Positions 1-6,523 of a stretch of DNA of 10,382 bases are shown here, piece after piece. The translations under genes and the position numbers were made by a program. The notes under the pieces were generated by a model that was given only the letters and a program-made list of their open reading frames with translations, was not told the DNA's origin and searched no databases. The stretch is taken from assembly GCA_028280915.1 (NCBI GenBank), contig JANQKX010000568.1:1-10382 (forward strand), read 5' to 3'. Source of the DNA: Kiloniellaceae bacterium (GTDB lineage: Bacteria > Pseudomonadota > Alphaproteobacteria > Kiloniellales > Kiloniellaceae). Numbering within the stretch: the stretch's first letter is position 1; every line of letters starts with the position of its first letter.

Positions 1-1364
1 AAGCCTCGTTCCATGGTCTGGCGCACCGCCGCGAAATGACGGGTGGTCCCGGCCTTGACCTGGGCCGCCGCGCGGATCCGCGGATCGTCGAACACCGAGG
101 CACGGGTGGGGCTCGCGCCCCCGCCCAGCAGCGAGGCCCGGGCCTGAACCTCGGCGCAGGTGGCCCACTGCAAGAACACCCAGGCCGCGTCGATGTTATT
201 GGAAAAACGGGACAAAGCCAGCGCGCTGCCGCCCTGGTGCCCGATATTGGGAATCTCTCCGTAACCGCATTCCCCGGGCGGGCGCAGACGGTCCGGCCAG
301 GGCGGCGGGGCGGCGTCCATGAGCCCGACCACCCGGGATTGGGCCGGATCGTCGGTGGCGGGAAAGATCTCCGCCCAAGTCAAGGTGACGGCCGAGACCC
401 CCTGCAACAGGGATTGGGCCTGCCCGTCCCAGGTCCAGTCATCCACTTGCGACGGCATGCTGCGCCGCAGCCGCATCATATAGTCCAGGCCCTCCAAACC
501 TTGCGCATCGCCGCCTGAAAAACGGCCCTGCGCGTCGAACACCGAGCCGCCGTGGGCCCACAGCCAGGCGGTCCATTCGCAATTGAGGCTGTAGTGCCCG
601 GATTTCATCTGGCCGGTGCTGCCGTAGACACGGGGTGCCTTCGCCGCCTGGACCGCCTCGATCACGGCCGCATAGTCGGCCAGGGTCTGGGGCACCGCCA
701 GCCCCAGGTCGGCCAGCAGATCCTGGCGGTAGAACATGATGAACAGGGGCACGTCGAAGGGAATGCCCACCATGCGGCCCTGATACATGGAGATGCCGCG
801 CGTCAAAGCGGGCAAAAAATCGTCCCAGTCATAGTTGGGGAAGGCCAGGTCCGGCGTGCTGTCGTACTTCTCCCGCGGGTCGATCATGTCCTCGGCGAAC
901 AAGGCGATCCAGGACTGGTCCAAATAATAGATGTCATAGCGCGCGGTCCGGCCGGCCAGGTCCAGGCTGGTGCGCTGGAAAGCCCGTTCCAATGGCAGGA
1001 GTTCGATCTGCACATCTATGCCGGTTGCCGGGGTGAACTCCTCCGCCACCAGACGGTTGATGACCAGGCTGGGGGGCGTGGCCTCGGTGACCATGCGCAG
1101 GCGGCTGCCCCGAAAACCTCGGCCCACGTCGCGCAGCCACCGCAGCAGATCTTCATGGGGATCGGCGTCGGGTTCGGTGCTGGCTTGGGCGCTGGAAATG
1201 AACCGGGGCGCCGGGCGGGGCGGCAGCAGCCCCGCCAGACCGGAGGCACCCAGACCCAAGCCGAGCGTGGCGCAGCGGCGCAGAAGGTCACGCCGACCTT
1301 GCCGGTTACCCTCGTGGTGTCGCGCGGTACCCGCCAAGTGGTCTTTGGTCCCCTGCTTGGTCAT
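1..1364 (-). CDS. Extracellular solute-binding protein of a sugar-type ABC transporter, Tat-exported (3' end beyond window)
   Basis: This would be the periplasmic receptor of an ABC importer (SBP family 1, sugar/polyol type), handing ligand to permeases not present here. The minus-strand frame is open from an ATG at 1364 to the left edge, giving 454 visible codons with no stop. A ribosome binding site (GAGGAG, 1373-1378) lies 8 nt upstream. The N-terminus has a twin-arginine motif (GRRDLLRR, residues 23-30), a hydrophobic stretch (about 31-47) and an Ala-X-Ala-like site (SAQA, about 58-61). Family-typical segments follow: FYRQDLLADLGL with a following P-Q-T, then an aromatic-rich GHYSLNCEWTAWLWAHGG, and late GGSALALSRFSNN with AWVFLQW, the usual C-lobe pattern of this family. 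Family members are usually about 400-480 aa, so it is probably nearly complete. Sugar specificity cannot be read from the sequence. It diverges from mreB and looks functionally unrelated. Confidence 0.88.
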   Translation of the reverse strand, partial: MTKQGTKDHLAGTARHHEGNRQGRRDLLRRCATLGLGLGASGLAGLLPPRPAPRFISSAQASTEPDADPHEDLLRWLRDVGRGFRGSRLRMVTEATPPSLVINRLVAEEFTPATGIDVQIELLPLERAFQRTSLDLAGRTARYDIYYLDQSWIALFAEDMIDPREKYDSTPDLAFPNYDWDDFLPALTRGISMYQGRMVGIPFDVPLFIMFYRQDLLADLGLAVPQTLADYAAVIEAVQAAKAPRVYGSTGQMKSGHYSLNCEWTAWLWAHGGSVFDAQGRFSGGDAQGLEGLDYMMRLRRSMPSQVDDWTWDGQAQSLLQGVSAVTLTWAEIFPATDDPAQSRVVGLMDAAPPPWPDRLRPPGECGYGEIPNIGHQGGSALALSRFSNNIDAAWVFLQWATCAEVQARASLLGGGASPTRASVFDDPRIRAAAQVKAGTTRHFAAVRQTMERG

Positions 1365-1372
1365 CGGTAAGT

Positions 1373-1378
1373 CTCCTC
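1373..1378 (-). promoter_or_regulatory. Ribosome binding site of the solute-binding protein gene
   Basis: Read on the minus strand this is GAGGAG, 8 nt before the ATG at 1364. It supports that start over later in-frame methionines, which would remove the twin-arginine signal. Confidence 0.7.
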
Positions 1379-1414
1379 GACATCACCCCCGACGCGATCC
1401 TCGCTGCCTTATTG

Positions 1415-1454
1415 CCATAAATGACGCTTTTTACACAAAAGCACCATAAATGAC
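1415..1454. repeat. 11-bp direct repeat, possible operator of the solute-binding protein gene
   Basis: CCATAAATGAC occurs at 1415-1425 and again at 1444-1454, 29 bp apart start to start, close to three helical turns. The pair lies about 50-90 bp upstream of the ATG of the minus-strand solute-binding protein gene, where a regulator of a sugar operon would be expected to bind. The repeat is seen directly; the operator role is inference. No clear sigma-70 hexamers overlap it. Confidence 0.45.
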
Positions 1455-1749
1455 CTTTGGGACGTCCGCCAGGGCCGGATGCTCCCGCCGGGCGCCACAA
1501 AGGCCCCGGCCTAAACGAGCGGCGGGCCGCAAACGCCAGGAAAACCAAGGCATTGCGCCGGCAAGCCCCTTTAATTCAGCAATAATTAAAGCTTTCCAAC
1601 TAGTTATTCTTAACGACAGGCGCCCAGAACAGGGCGCAAACAGTTTACGAGTTTTTCACCACGGGCGGGCGGTCAATCCATGTTGGGCCCACTGACCGTT
1701 AGGACAGGAGAAAATTCTAATATTGATGCCTTCATGGGCGTCATTGCCT

Positions 1750-1778
1750 TTGACACGACTCTAGGCGAGCGCCAACAC
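1750..1778 (+). promoter_or_regulatory. Possible mreB promoter
   Basis: A perfect -35 hexamer TTGACA lies at 1750-1755. The segment 17 bp further on (CAACAC, 1773-1778) matches the -10 consensus poorly, so the assignment rests mainly on the -35 box and on its position, with about 170 bp of leader before mreB. Confidence 0.25.
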
Positions 1779-1822
1779 TGCAGGACCTGTTCGCTGGGCA
1801 ATTCCGGCCCGCCTATGCCGCT

Positions 1823-1850
1823 CTCCCCGGGGAGCCCGTGTAGCCCGTGT
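1823..1850. repeat. 12-bp palindrome followed by a tandem 9-bp repeat in the mreB leader
   Basis: CTCCCCGGGGAG (1823-1834) is a perfect palindrome. It runs directly into two copies of AGCCCGTGT (1833-1841 and 1842-1850). There is no T-tract placed to make it a terminator. Function unknown. Confidence 0.4.
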
Positions 1851-1935
1851 CCCAGGGCATTTTTGCTGTGAGCCGCCAAGGCCTGTTCGATTTAACGAGT
1901 GTGATTGCTGGAGCCGACTGTTCCACCGTTTGAAT

Positions 1936-1940
1936 GAGGG
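1936..1940 (+). promoter_or_regulatory. Ribosome binding site of mreB
   Basis: GAGGG lies 6 nt before the ATG at 1947. It selects that start over the out-of-frame ATG at 1934 and agrees with the normal amphipathic N-terminus of MreB. Confidence 0.65.
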
Positions 1941-1946
1941 TAATGA

Positions 1947-2987
1947 ATGTTTTCTGGATTGCTCGGCATGTTGTCCAACGATATGGCCATCGATTTGGGG
2001 ACGGCCAACACCTTGGTCTACGTCAAGGGCCGCGGCATTGTGCTGAACGAGCCCTCGGTCGTTGCCATCTCCGAGGTAAAGGGGCGCAAACAGGTTTTGT
2101 CGGTCGGCGATGAAGCCAAGATGATGCTGGGCCGCACCCCCGGCTTTATCGAAGCCATTCGGCCCTTGCGCGACGGCGTGATCGCCGATTTCGAAGTGGC
2201 CGAGGAGATGATCAAGCACTTCATCCGCAAGGTCCATAACCGGCGCAGCTTCGCCCGGCCCGAGGTGATCATCTGCGTGCCGTCGGGCTCCACCGCCGTG
2301 GAGCGCCGGGCCATTCAGGAATCGGCCGAAAGCGCCGGCGCCCGCATCGCCCATTTGATCGAGGAACCCATGGCCGCGGCCATCGGCGCCGGCTTGCCGG
2401 TGACCGAGCCCACGGGCTCCATGGTGGTCGACATCGGCGGCGGCACCACCGAAGTGGCCGTGCTTTCCCTGGGCGGCATCGTCTATGCCCGCTCGGTCCG
2501 GGTCGGCGGCGACAAGCTGGACGAGGCCATCATCGCCTACATCCGGCGCAATCATAACGTGCTGGTGGGCGAGGCTTCGGCGGAACGCATCAAGAAGGAA
2601 ATCGGCTCGGCCTGCCCGCCCGAGGACGGCGAAGGCGGCACCATGGAAATCAAGGGCCGGGACCTTATGAACGGCGTGCCCAAGGAGATCGTCATCACCG
2701 AGCGCCAGATCGCCGAGTCCCTGGCCGAACCGGTGGGCGCCATCATCGAAGCGGTAAAAGTGGCGCTGGAGCACACCGCGCCGGAGTTGGCCGCCGATAT
2801 CGTGGACAAGGGTATCGTGCTCACCGGCGGCGGCGCCCTCTTGGGGAACATGGATTACGTCCTGCGCGCCTCCACGGGCTTGCCGGTCTTCATCGCCGAC
2901 GACCCCCTGAGCTGCGTCGCGCTGGGCACCGGCCGATGCTTGGAAGAACTCAAGGCGATGAAGTCGGTTCTCACCACCAGCTACTAA
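1947..2987 (+). CDS. mreB: Rod shape-determining protein MreB (bacterial actin)
   Basis: MreB is an actin-like ATPase that forms membrane-bound antiparallel filaments and steers lateral-wall synthesis. The 346-aa product is full length for the family. The N-terminus (residues 1-12, MFSGLLGMLSND) fits the amphipathic membrane-binding helix. Next come phosphate-1 (IDLGTANT, 15-22), the conserved segment HLIEEPMAAAIGAGLPV (136-152) with the candidate catalytic Glu 140, phosphate-2 (VDIGGGTTEVAV, 161-172) and the adenosine motif (LTGGGALLGNMD, 292-303). It heads the cluster but is 158 bp from mreC, and that gap carries its own regulatory-looking signals, so separate control of the two parts is plausible. 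All key residues are present and nothing is truncated. Identification is effectively certain. Confidence 0.98.
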   Translation: MFSGLLGMLSNDMAIDLGTANTLVYVKGRGIVLNEPSVVAISEVKGRKQVLSVGDEAKMMLGRTPGFIEAIRPLRDGVIADFEVAEEMIKHFIRKVHNRRSFARPEVIICVPSGSTAVERRAIQESAESAGARIAHLIEEPMAAAIGAGLPVTEPTGSMVVDIGGGTTEVAVLSLGGIVYARSVRVGGDKLDEAIIAYIRRNHNVLVGEASAERIKKEIGSACPPEDGEGGTMEIKGRDLMNGVPKEIVITERQIAESLAEPVGAIIEAVKVALEHTAPELAADIVDKGIVLTGGGALLGNMDYVLRASTGLPVFIADDPLSCVALGTGRCLEELKAMKSVLTTSY

Positions 2988-3036
2988 CACTGATGAATGA
3001 CACGATGGGGAAATCTCAACGAATTCTTCATACTTG

Positions 3037-3051
3037 TTAAGTAGTTATTAA
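3037..3051. promoter_or_regulatory. CtrA-type box TTAA-N7-TTAA between mreB and mreC
   Basis: TTAA (3037-3040) and TTAA (3048-3051) are separated by exactly 7 nt (GTAGTTA). This matches the alphaproteobacterial CtrA full-site consensus, except that the base after the second half is A rather than C. It lies about 95 bp upstream of the mreC start, a sensible distance for control of mreCD-mrdA-rodA. The match is seen directly; binding is inference, since the locus is AT-rich here and the motif is short. Confidence 0.4.
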
Positions 3052-3057
3052 AGATGT

Positions 3058-3082
3058 CTTGGGTATTAGGGATAATACCAAG
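3058..3082. repeat. Bulged inverted repeat upstream of mreC
   Basis: The left arm CTTGGGTATTA (3058-3068) and right arm TAATACCAAG (3073-3082) form a 10-bp stem with one bulged G and the loop GGGA. The inner 7 bp (GGTATTA/TAATACC) are perfect. No T-run follows, so it is not a standard intrinsic terminator for mreB. It could be an operator, an mRNA-processing or stability hairpin, or a partial terminator between mreB and mreC. Confidence 0.5.
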
Positions 3083-3135
3083 GAGTGTAAGTTACCGCCG
3101 GCGAATGACGTCTCCCCGGCGTAGAGGGCAGATTC

Positions 3136-3142
3136 GGGAGGA
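3136..3142 (+). promoter_or_regulatory. Ribosome binding site of mreC
   Basis: GGGAGGA is a near-perfect Shine-Dalgarno sequence a few nt before the GTG at 3146. It fixes that non-ATG start. Confidence 0.75.
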
Positions 3143-3145
3143 CCC

Positions 3146-4048
3146 GTGAGCAAACTGGCAGGCTCTGTGTCTCGCGTCGCGACGCCGCTTCGGGCATGGT
3201 GGCCCCGGATTACCTTTGTTTTCCTGATAACACTGGCGTTTGGCCTGATGATGCTGGGCCGTTCCGACGCCCAGTTGATCGAGCGCGCCCGCATCGCCGT
3301 GATGGACGGGGTGGCGCCCTTTCTCGACCTCATGACCCGGCCGGTGGATACGGTGGGCGATGCCATCGCCAGCGCCCAGGAGCTGGCCAATCTGCGGTCG
3401 GAGAACGAGCGCCTGAAAGCGGAAAACGAGGCCCTGCGCCACTGGGAAAGTGCCGCCCACAATCTGAATGCGGAGAACGAGGCCCTCAGGCGCCTGACCA
3501 ACATGACACCGGACCCGCGGCTGCGCTATGTCTCCGCCCGAGTGGTCGGTGATCCGGGCGGGGCCTTTGTACGCTCGGCCCTGATCAACGCGGGCACCGA
3601 ACACGGCATCAAGCGCGGCCAGGCTGCCATCACCGGGGAAGGCCTGATCGGCCGGGTGGCCGATGTGGGCGAACGCTCGGCCCGGGTCCTCTTGCTGACG
3701 GATATGAACAGCCGCATCCCCGTGATCGTGGGCAATCGCCGCTACCGGGCGGTACTGGGCGGCGACAACAGCCACCAGCCGCAACTGCTCTACCTGGCGC
3801 CCACGGCGCAAATCGCCCCGGGCGACCGGGTGGTCACCTCGGGCCATGGCGGTGTTTTCCCCGTGGGCATCCCCGTGGGCCACGTGGCCCAGCTGACCGA
3901 GGACCAAGCCGTGGTTCAGCCCTTCGTGGACTGGGATCACGTGGAATTCCTGCGGGTGCTGGATTACGAACTGCCCGGGATCTTGAACACCCTGGATCAA
4001 CCGGTCCCCGGCGAGGTCGCCGGCGCCGCCAGCGAGAAGGCCAACTGA
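3146..4048 (+). CDS. mreC: Rod shape-determining protein MreC
   Basis: MreC is a bitopic periplasmic scaffold of the Rod complex that binds and activates PBP2 and connects to MreB/MreD. The product is 300 aa from a GTG start with a strong ribosome binding site. Residues 1-21 are cytoplasmic and basic, about 22-38 form one transmembrane helix, about 75-117 a coiled coil used for dimerisation, and about 125-275 the twin beta-barrel MreC domain. The family signature GDRVVTSGHGGVFPVGIPVG covers residues 227-246. The coiled coil carries the heptad AENEALR twice (92-98 and 109-115). A short Pro/Gly/Ala tail ends the protein, much shorter than the long C-terminal extensions of some alphaproteobacterial MreC proteins. 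Only 5 nt separate it from mreD, so the two are surely cotranscribed. Confidence 0.97.
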   Translation: MSKLAGSVSRVATPLRAWWPRITFVFLITLAFGLMMLGRSDAQLIERARIAVMDGVAPFLDLMTRPVDTVGDAIASAQELANLRSENERLKAENEALRHWESAAHNLNAENEALRRLTNMTPDPRLRYVSARVVGDPGGAFVRSALINAGTEHGIKRGQAAITGEGLIGRVADVGERSARVLLLTDMNSRIPVIVGNRRYRAVLGGDNSHQPQLLYLAPTAQIAPGDRVVTSGHGGVFPVGIPVGHVAQLTEDQAVVQPFVDWDHVEFLRVLDYELPGILNTLDQPVPGEVAGAASEKAN

Positions 4049-4053
4049 CCGCC

Positions 4054-4575
4054 GTGAAACTGACGATTTGGCAGCGCCTCGACGTAACCGTCCGCTCTCT
4101 GTTTCCCTTTTTGATTACTCTGATGCTGGTGCTCGCCATGGCGCTGCCCCTGCCGGCGCCGTCGATTTCCCACATCATGCCCTTGCTGCCCATGATTGCG
4201 ATCTATTACTGGATCGTTCACAAGCCCGACCTTTTTCCCATCTGGGCGGTCTTTGTGATCGGCCTGATCCAGGATCTGCTGTCCGGTGGCCCCATCGGCG
4301 TCAGCTGTATCGCCTACCTTTGGATTTACGCCCTGGTCAATGGCTTCCGGCGGCGTTTTGCCTCCGCCTCCTTTGCCCGCGTGTGGCATCTGTTCATGCT
4401 CATCGCCGCCTCCGCCTTCGTGGTGATTTGGCTGTTGAACTGCTTGAGCTTGCTCACCCTGGTCGATCCCCGGCCCCTGTTGTTTCAATTTTTGCTGACC
4501 GTGGCGGTCTATCCCTGCTTCGCCTGGCTCATCGCGCGCGGCCAGCGCCCGTTTGAGCGCCCCTTCGAGCGTTAG
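4054..4575 (+). CDS. mreD: Rod shape-determining protein MreD
   Basis: MreD is the small integral membrane partner of MreC in the elongation machinery. The 173-aa product, from a GTG start 5 nt after the mreC stop, is within the usual size range (about 160-180 aa). Hydrophobic segments at roughly 15-33, 42-56, 62-78, 84-98, 112-132 and 142-160 predict about five or six membrane helices. Conserved MreD-like features include a Pro-rich loop after the first helix (residues 31-36) and the segment FVIGLIQDLLSGGPIGVS (67-84), in which a polar Asp sits inside the membrane. The C-terminus ends in a tandem RPFERPFER. No strong Shine-Dalgarno is visible (a purine-rich GAGAAGG lies inside the mreC end), so translation may be coupled to mreC. 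Confidence 0.95.
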   Translation: MKLTIWQRLDVTVRSLFPFLITLMLVLAMALPLPAPSISHIMPLLPMIAIYYWIVHKPDLFPIWAVFVIGLIQDLLSGGPIGVSCIAYLWIYALVNGFRRRFASASFARVWHLFMLIAASAFVVIWLLNCLSLLTLVDPRPLLFQFLLTVAVYPCFAWLIARGQRPFERPFER

Positions 4576-4628
4576 GTCCGCCACCACAAGAAAAAGGCTC
4601 AAAAGCCGCCCGGAGACTCGGTGCCGTC

Positions 4629-6518
4629 ATGGCCAGAAGAGACGAAGAAAGCGACCGCTCAAAAAGCTTCACCCGGCGTGCGCTTTTTTTGGCCGGCGGC
4701 CAAGCCGTACTGCTGACCGCCTTGGCGGGGCGGATGTATTACCTGCAGGTCCTTGAATCCGACCGCTACGCCACCCTGGCGGAGGAAAACCGCATCAACC
4801 TGCGTCTGGTCCCGCCGACACGGGGCTACATCGTCGATCGCTTCGGCATGCCCTTGGCCCGCAACCAGCAGGATTTCCGCCTGGTCATCGTGCGGGAGCA
4901 AACCAGCGACCTGGACCTTACCTTGGCGCGGCTGTCCGAGATCATCCACCTCAGCGAGGACGATGATACCCGCATCCGGCGGGACATAAAGCGCCGGCGC
5001 AGTTTCGTGCCGGTCACCGTGCGGGAGAACCTGCCTTGGAAAGACGTGGCCCAGATCGAGGTCAACAGCCCGGACCTGCCGGGCGTCTTCATCGAGGCGG
5101 GGGAGATCCGGGAGTACCCCTATGGCGCGACCATGTCCCACATCCTGGGTTACGTGGCCGCCGTCTCCGATAAGGAACTCACCGGCGAGCCCTTGCTGGA
5201 GCTGCCCGGGTTCCGCATCGGCAAAAACGGCATTGAACTGAAGTACGAGCAGAGCCTGCGCGGGTCCGCCGGCACCAGCCAGGTTGAGGTCAACGCATAC
5301 GGCAGGGTGATCCGCGAGCTGAACCGGGAAGAAGGCGAGGCCGGCAAGACCATGGTCCTGACCTTGGATGCCAACCTGCAGACCTTCGTCCACCAGCGCC
5401 TCATGAGCGAGCAGAGCGCCGCCGCCGTGGTCATGGACATCCAAAACGGCGACGTGCTGGCCCTAAGCTCGGTGCCGGCCTATGACCCGACCGCCTTTAC
5501 CTTCGGGCTGTCCAATGCCCAGTGGCAAGCATTGATCAACGACCCCTTGCACCCCCTGACCAACAAGTCCATCAACGGCACTTTCGCGCCCGGGTCCACC
5601 TTCAAGATGATCGTCGCCCTGGCGGCTTTGGAAGCCGGGATCAAACCCGAGGAAAAGGTCTATTGCCCGGGTCATATGGAATTGGGCCGGTCCCGCTTTC
5701 ACTGCTGGAAGCGGGGTGGGCACGGCTCCTTGAACATGGTGCAGGGCATTCAGCAGTCCTGCGACGTTTATTTCTACGACGTGGCGCGCAAGGTGGGCAT
5801 CGACAAAATTTCGGCCATGGCCACCCGCTTCGGTCTGGGCCAGTTGACCGATATCGATCTGCCCCACGAACGCGCCGGCGTGATCCCCACCCGGGACTGG
5901 AAACTGGCCAACATCGGCGAACGCTGGCAGGGCGGTGAGACCCTGGTAACGTCCATCGGCCAGGGCTTTGTCTTGACCACCCCCCTGCAGTTGGCGGTCA
6001 TGACGGCGCGATTGGCCAGCGGTAAGGCGGTGCGGCCGCGCCTGGCACGGGGCGTGCGGGCCGAGGAAACCCGGGAGCTGCCCACCCCCAGCGAGCCCGA
6101 TTTCGAATCCCTCGATCTCAATCCCGCCCATCTGGCCATCATCCACGAGGCCATGGACGCGGTTTCCAACCACGAACGGGGCACCGCCTACAAATTCCGC
6201 ATTGAGGAGGAAGGCAAGGAACTGGCGGGCAAGACCGGCACCTCGCAAGTGCGACGCATCACCCTGGCCGAGCGGGCCGCGGGGGTGACCAAGAACGAGC
6301 AGTTACCTTGGCGCCGGCGGGACCACGGCCTTTTTGTCGCCTTCGCGCCGCTGCATAACCCACGCTATGCCTGTGCCGTGGTGGTGGAGCACGGTGGCGG
6401 CTCCAAATCGGCCGCGCCCATTGCCCGCGACATCCTGCTGGAGGCGCAGCGGCTGGACCCGGCTGTCCGCCCCGCCGTGCCATTGCTGGCCGACGCCAGC
6501 GACCTGCAAGGGGGCTAG
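4629..6518 (+). CDS. mrdA: Penicillin-binding protein 2, peptidoglycan transpeptidase of the Rod complex
   Basis: PBP2 is the class B transpeptidase that cross-links peptide stems in lateral-wall peptidoglycan, acting in the periplasm with RodA. The 629-aa product is typical in size. Domains: cytoplasmic basic N-terminus, transmembrane helix at about 18-38, pedestal/dimerisation domain (about 50-240) with the conserved RGYIVDRFG (65-73), and transpeptidase domain (about 260-610). Catalytic motifs are intact: STFK with nucleophile Ser 323, SCD (377-379) as the S-x-D motif, and KTGTS (535-539). Cys 346, Cys 359, His 365 and Cys 378 cluster near the active site and resemble a zinc site. The start is the only in-frame ATG before the membrane helix; its best Shine-Dalgarno (GGAGA, 4612-4616) is rather far away. 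It lies 53 bp after mreD and 5 nt before rodA. Confidence 0.97.
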   Translation: MARRDEESDRSKSFTRRALFLAGGQAVLLTALAGRMYYLQVLESDRYATLAEENRINLRLVPPTRGYIVDRFGMPLARNQQDFRLVIVREQTSDLDLTLARLSEIIHLSEDDDTRIRRDIKRRRSFVPVTVRENLPWKDVAQIEVNSPDLPGVFIEAGEIREYPYGATMSHILGYVAAVSDKELTGEPLLELPGFRIGKNGIELKYEQSLRGSAGTSQVEVNAYGRVIRELNREEGEAGKTMVLTLDANLQTFVHQRLMSEQSAAAVVMDIQNGDVLALSSVPAYDPTAFTFGLSNAQWQALINDPLHPLTNKSINGTFAPGSTFKMIVALAALEAGIKPEEKVYCPGHMELGRSRFHCWKRGGHGSLNMVQGIQQSCDVYFYDVARKVGIDKISAMATRFGLGQLTDIDLPHERAGVIPTRDWKLANIGERWQGGETLVTSIGQGFVLTTPLQLAVMTARLASGKAVRPRLARGVRAEETRELPTPSEPDFESLDLNPAHLAIIHEAMDAVSNHERGTAYKFRIEEEGKELAGKTGTSQVRRITLAERAAGVTKNEQLPWRRRDHGLFVAFAPLHNPRYACAVVVEHGGGSKSAAPIARDILLEAQRLDPAVRPAVPLLADASDLQGG

Positions 6519-6523
6519 GCGCC

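Larger units (their letters stand above)
1365..1946. other. Divergent intergenic region between the solute-binding protein gene and mreB
   Basis: This 582-bp stretch separates two divergently transcribed genes. The left part (1410-1455) contains an 11-bp direct repeat close to the solute-binding protein gene. The middle (about 1570-1615) is AT-rich, with a TTAATT/AATTAA inverted repeat (1571-1576 and 1584-1589) and an AACTAGTT palindrome (1598-1605). The right part holds a TTGACA hexamer (1750-1755), a 12-bp palindrome (1823-1834), a tandem 9-bp repeat (1833-1850) and the mreB ribosome binding site. Short open frames inside it lack ribosome binding sites and family-like sequence, so I call no gene here. 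The length is enough for two promoters plus operators. Confidence 0.6.

Noticed and set aside
552..1370. 272-codon plus-strand frame, and 36-518 likewise, opposite the solute-binding protein gene
   Set aside because: The minus strand encodes a coherent Tat-exported binding protein across the whole span, so these are its shadows.
1571..1589. Possible CtrA site from two TTAA tetramers
   Set aside because: The tetramers are 11 nt apart, not 7, so they do not match the full-site spacing. They are simply arms of an AT-rich inverted repeat.
1450..1695. 81-codon frame in the spacer upstream of mreB
   Set aside because: Its ATG lies inside the 11-bp direct repeat, it has no ribosome binding site, and the translation is basic low-complexity without recognisable features.
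1761..2990. 409-codon open frame on the minus strand opposite mreB
   Set aside because: It is antisense to a complete, highly conserved mreB. The protein is low-complexity, rich in Gly/His/Asp/Ala, as expected from the complementary strand of a high-GC gene.
3092..4602. Minus-strand frames opposite mreC and mreD (3092-4000 and 3997-4602)
   Set aside because: They are antisense to complete mreC and mreD, with His/Gln/Gly-rich low-complexity translations.
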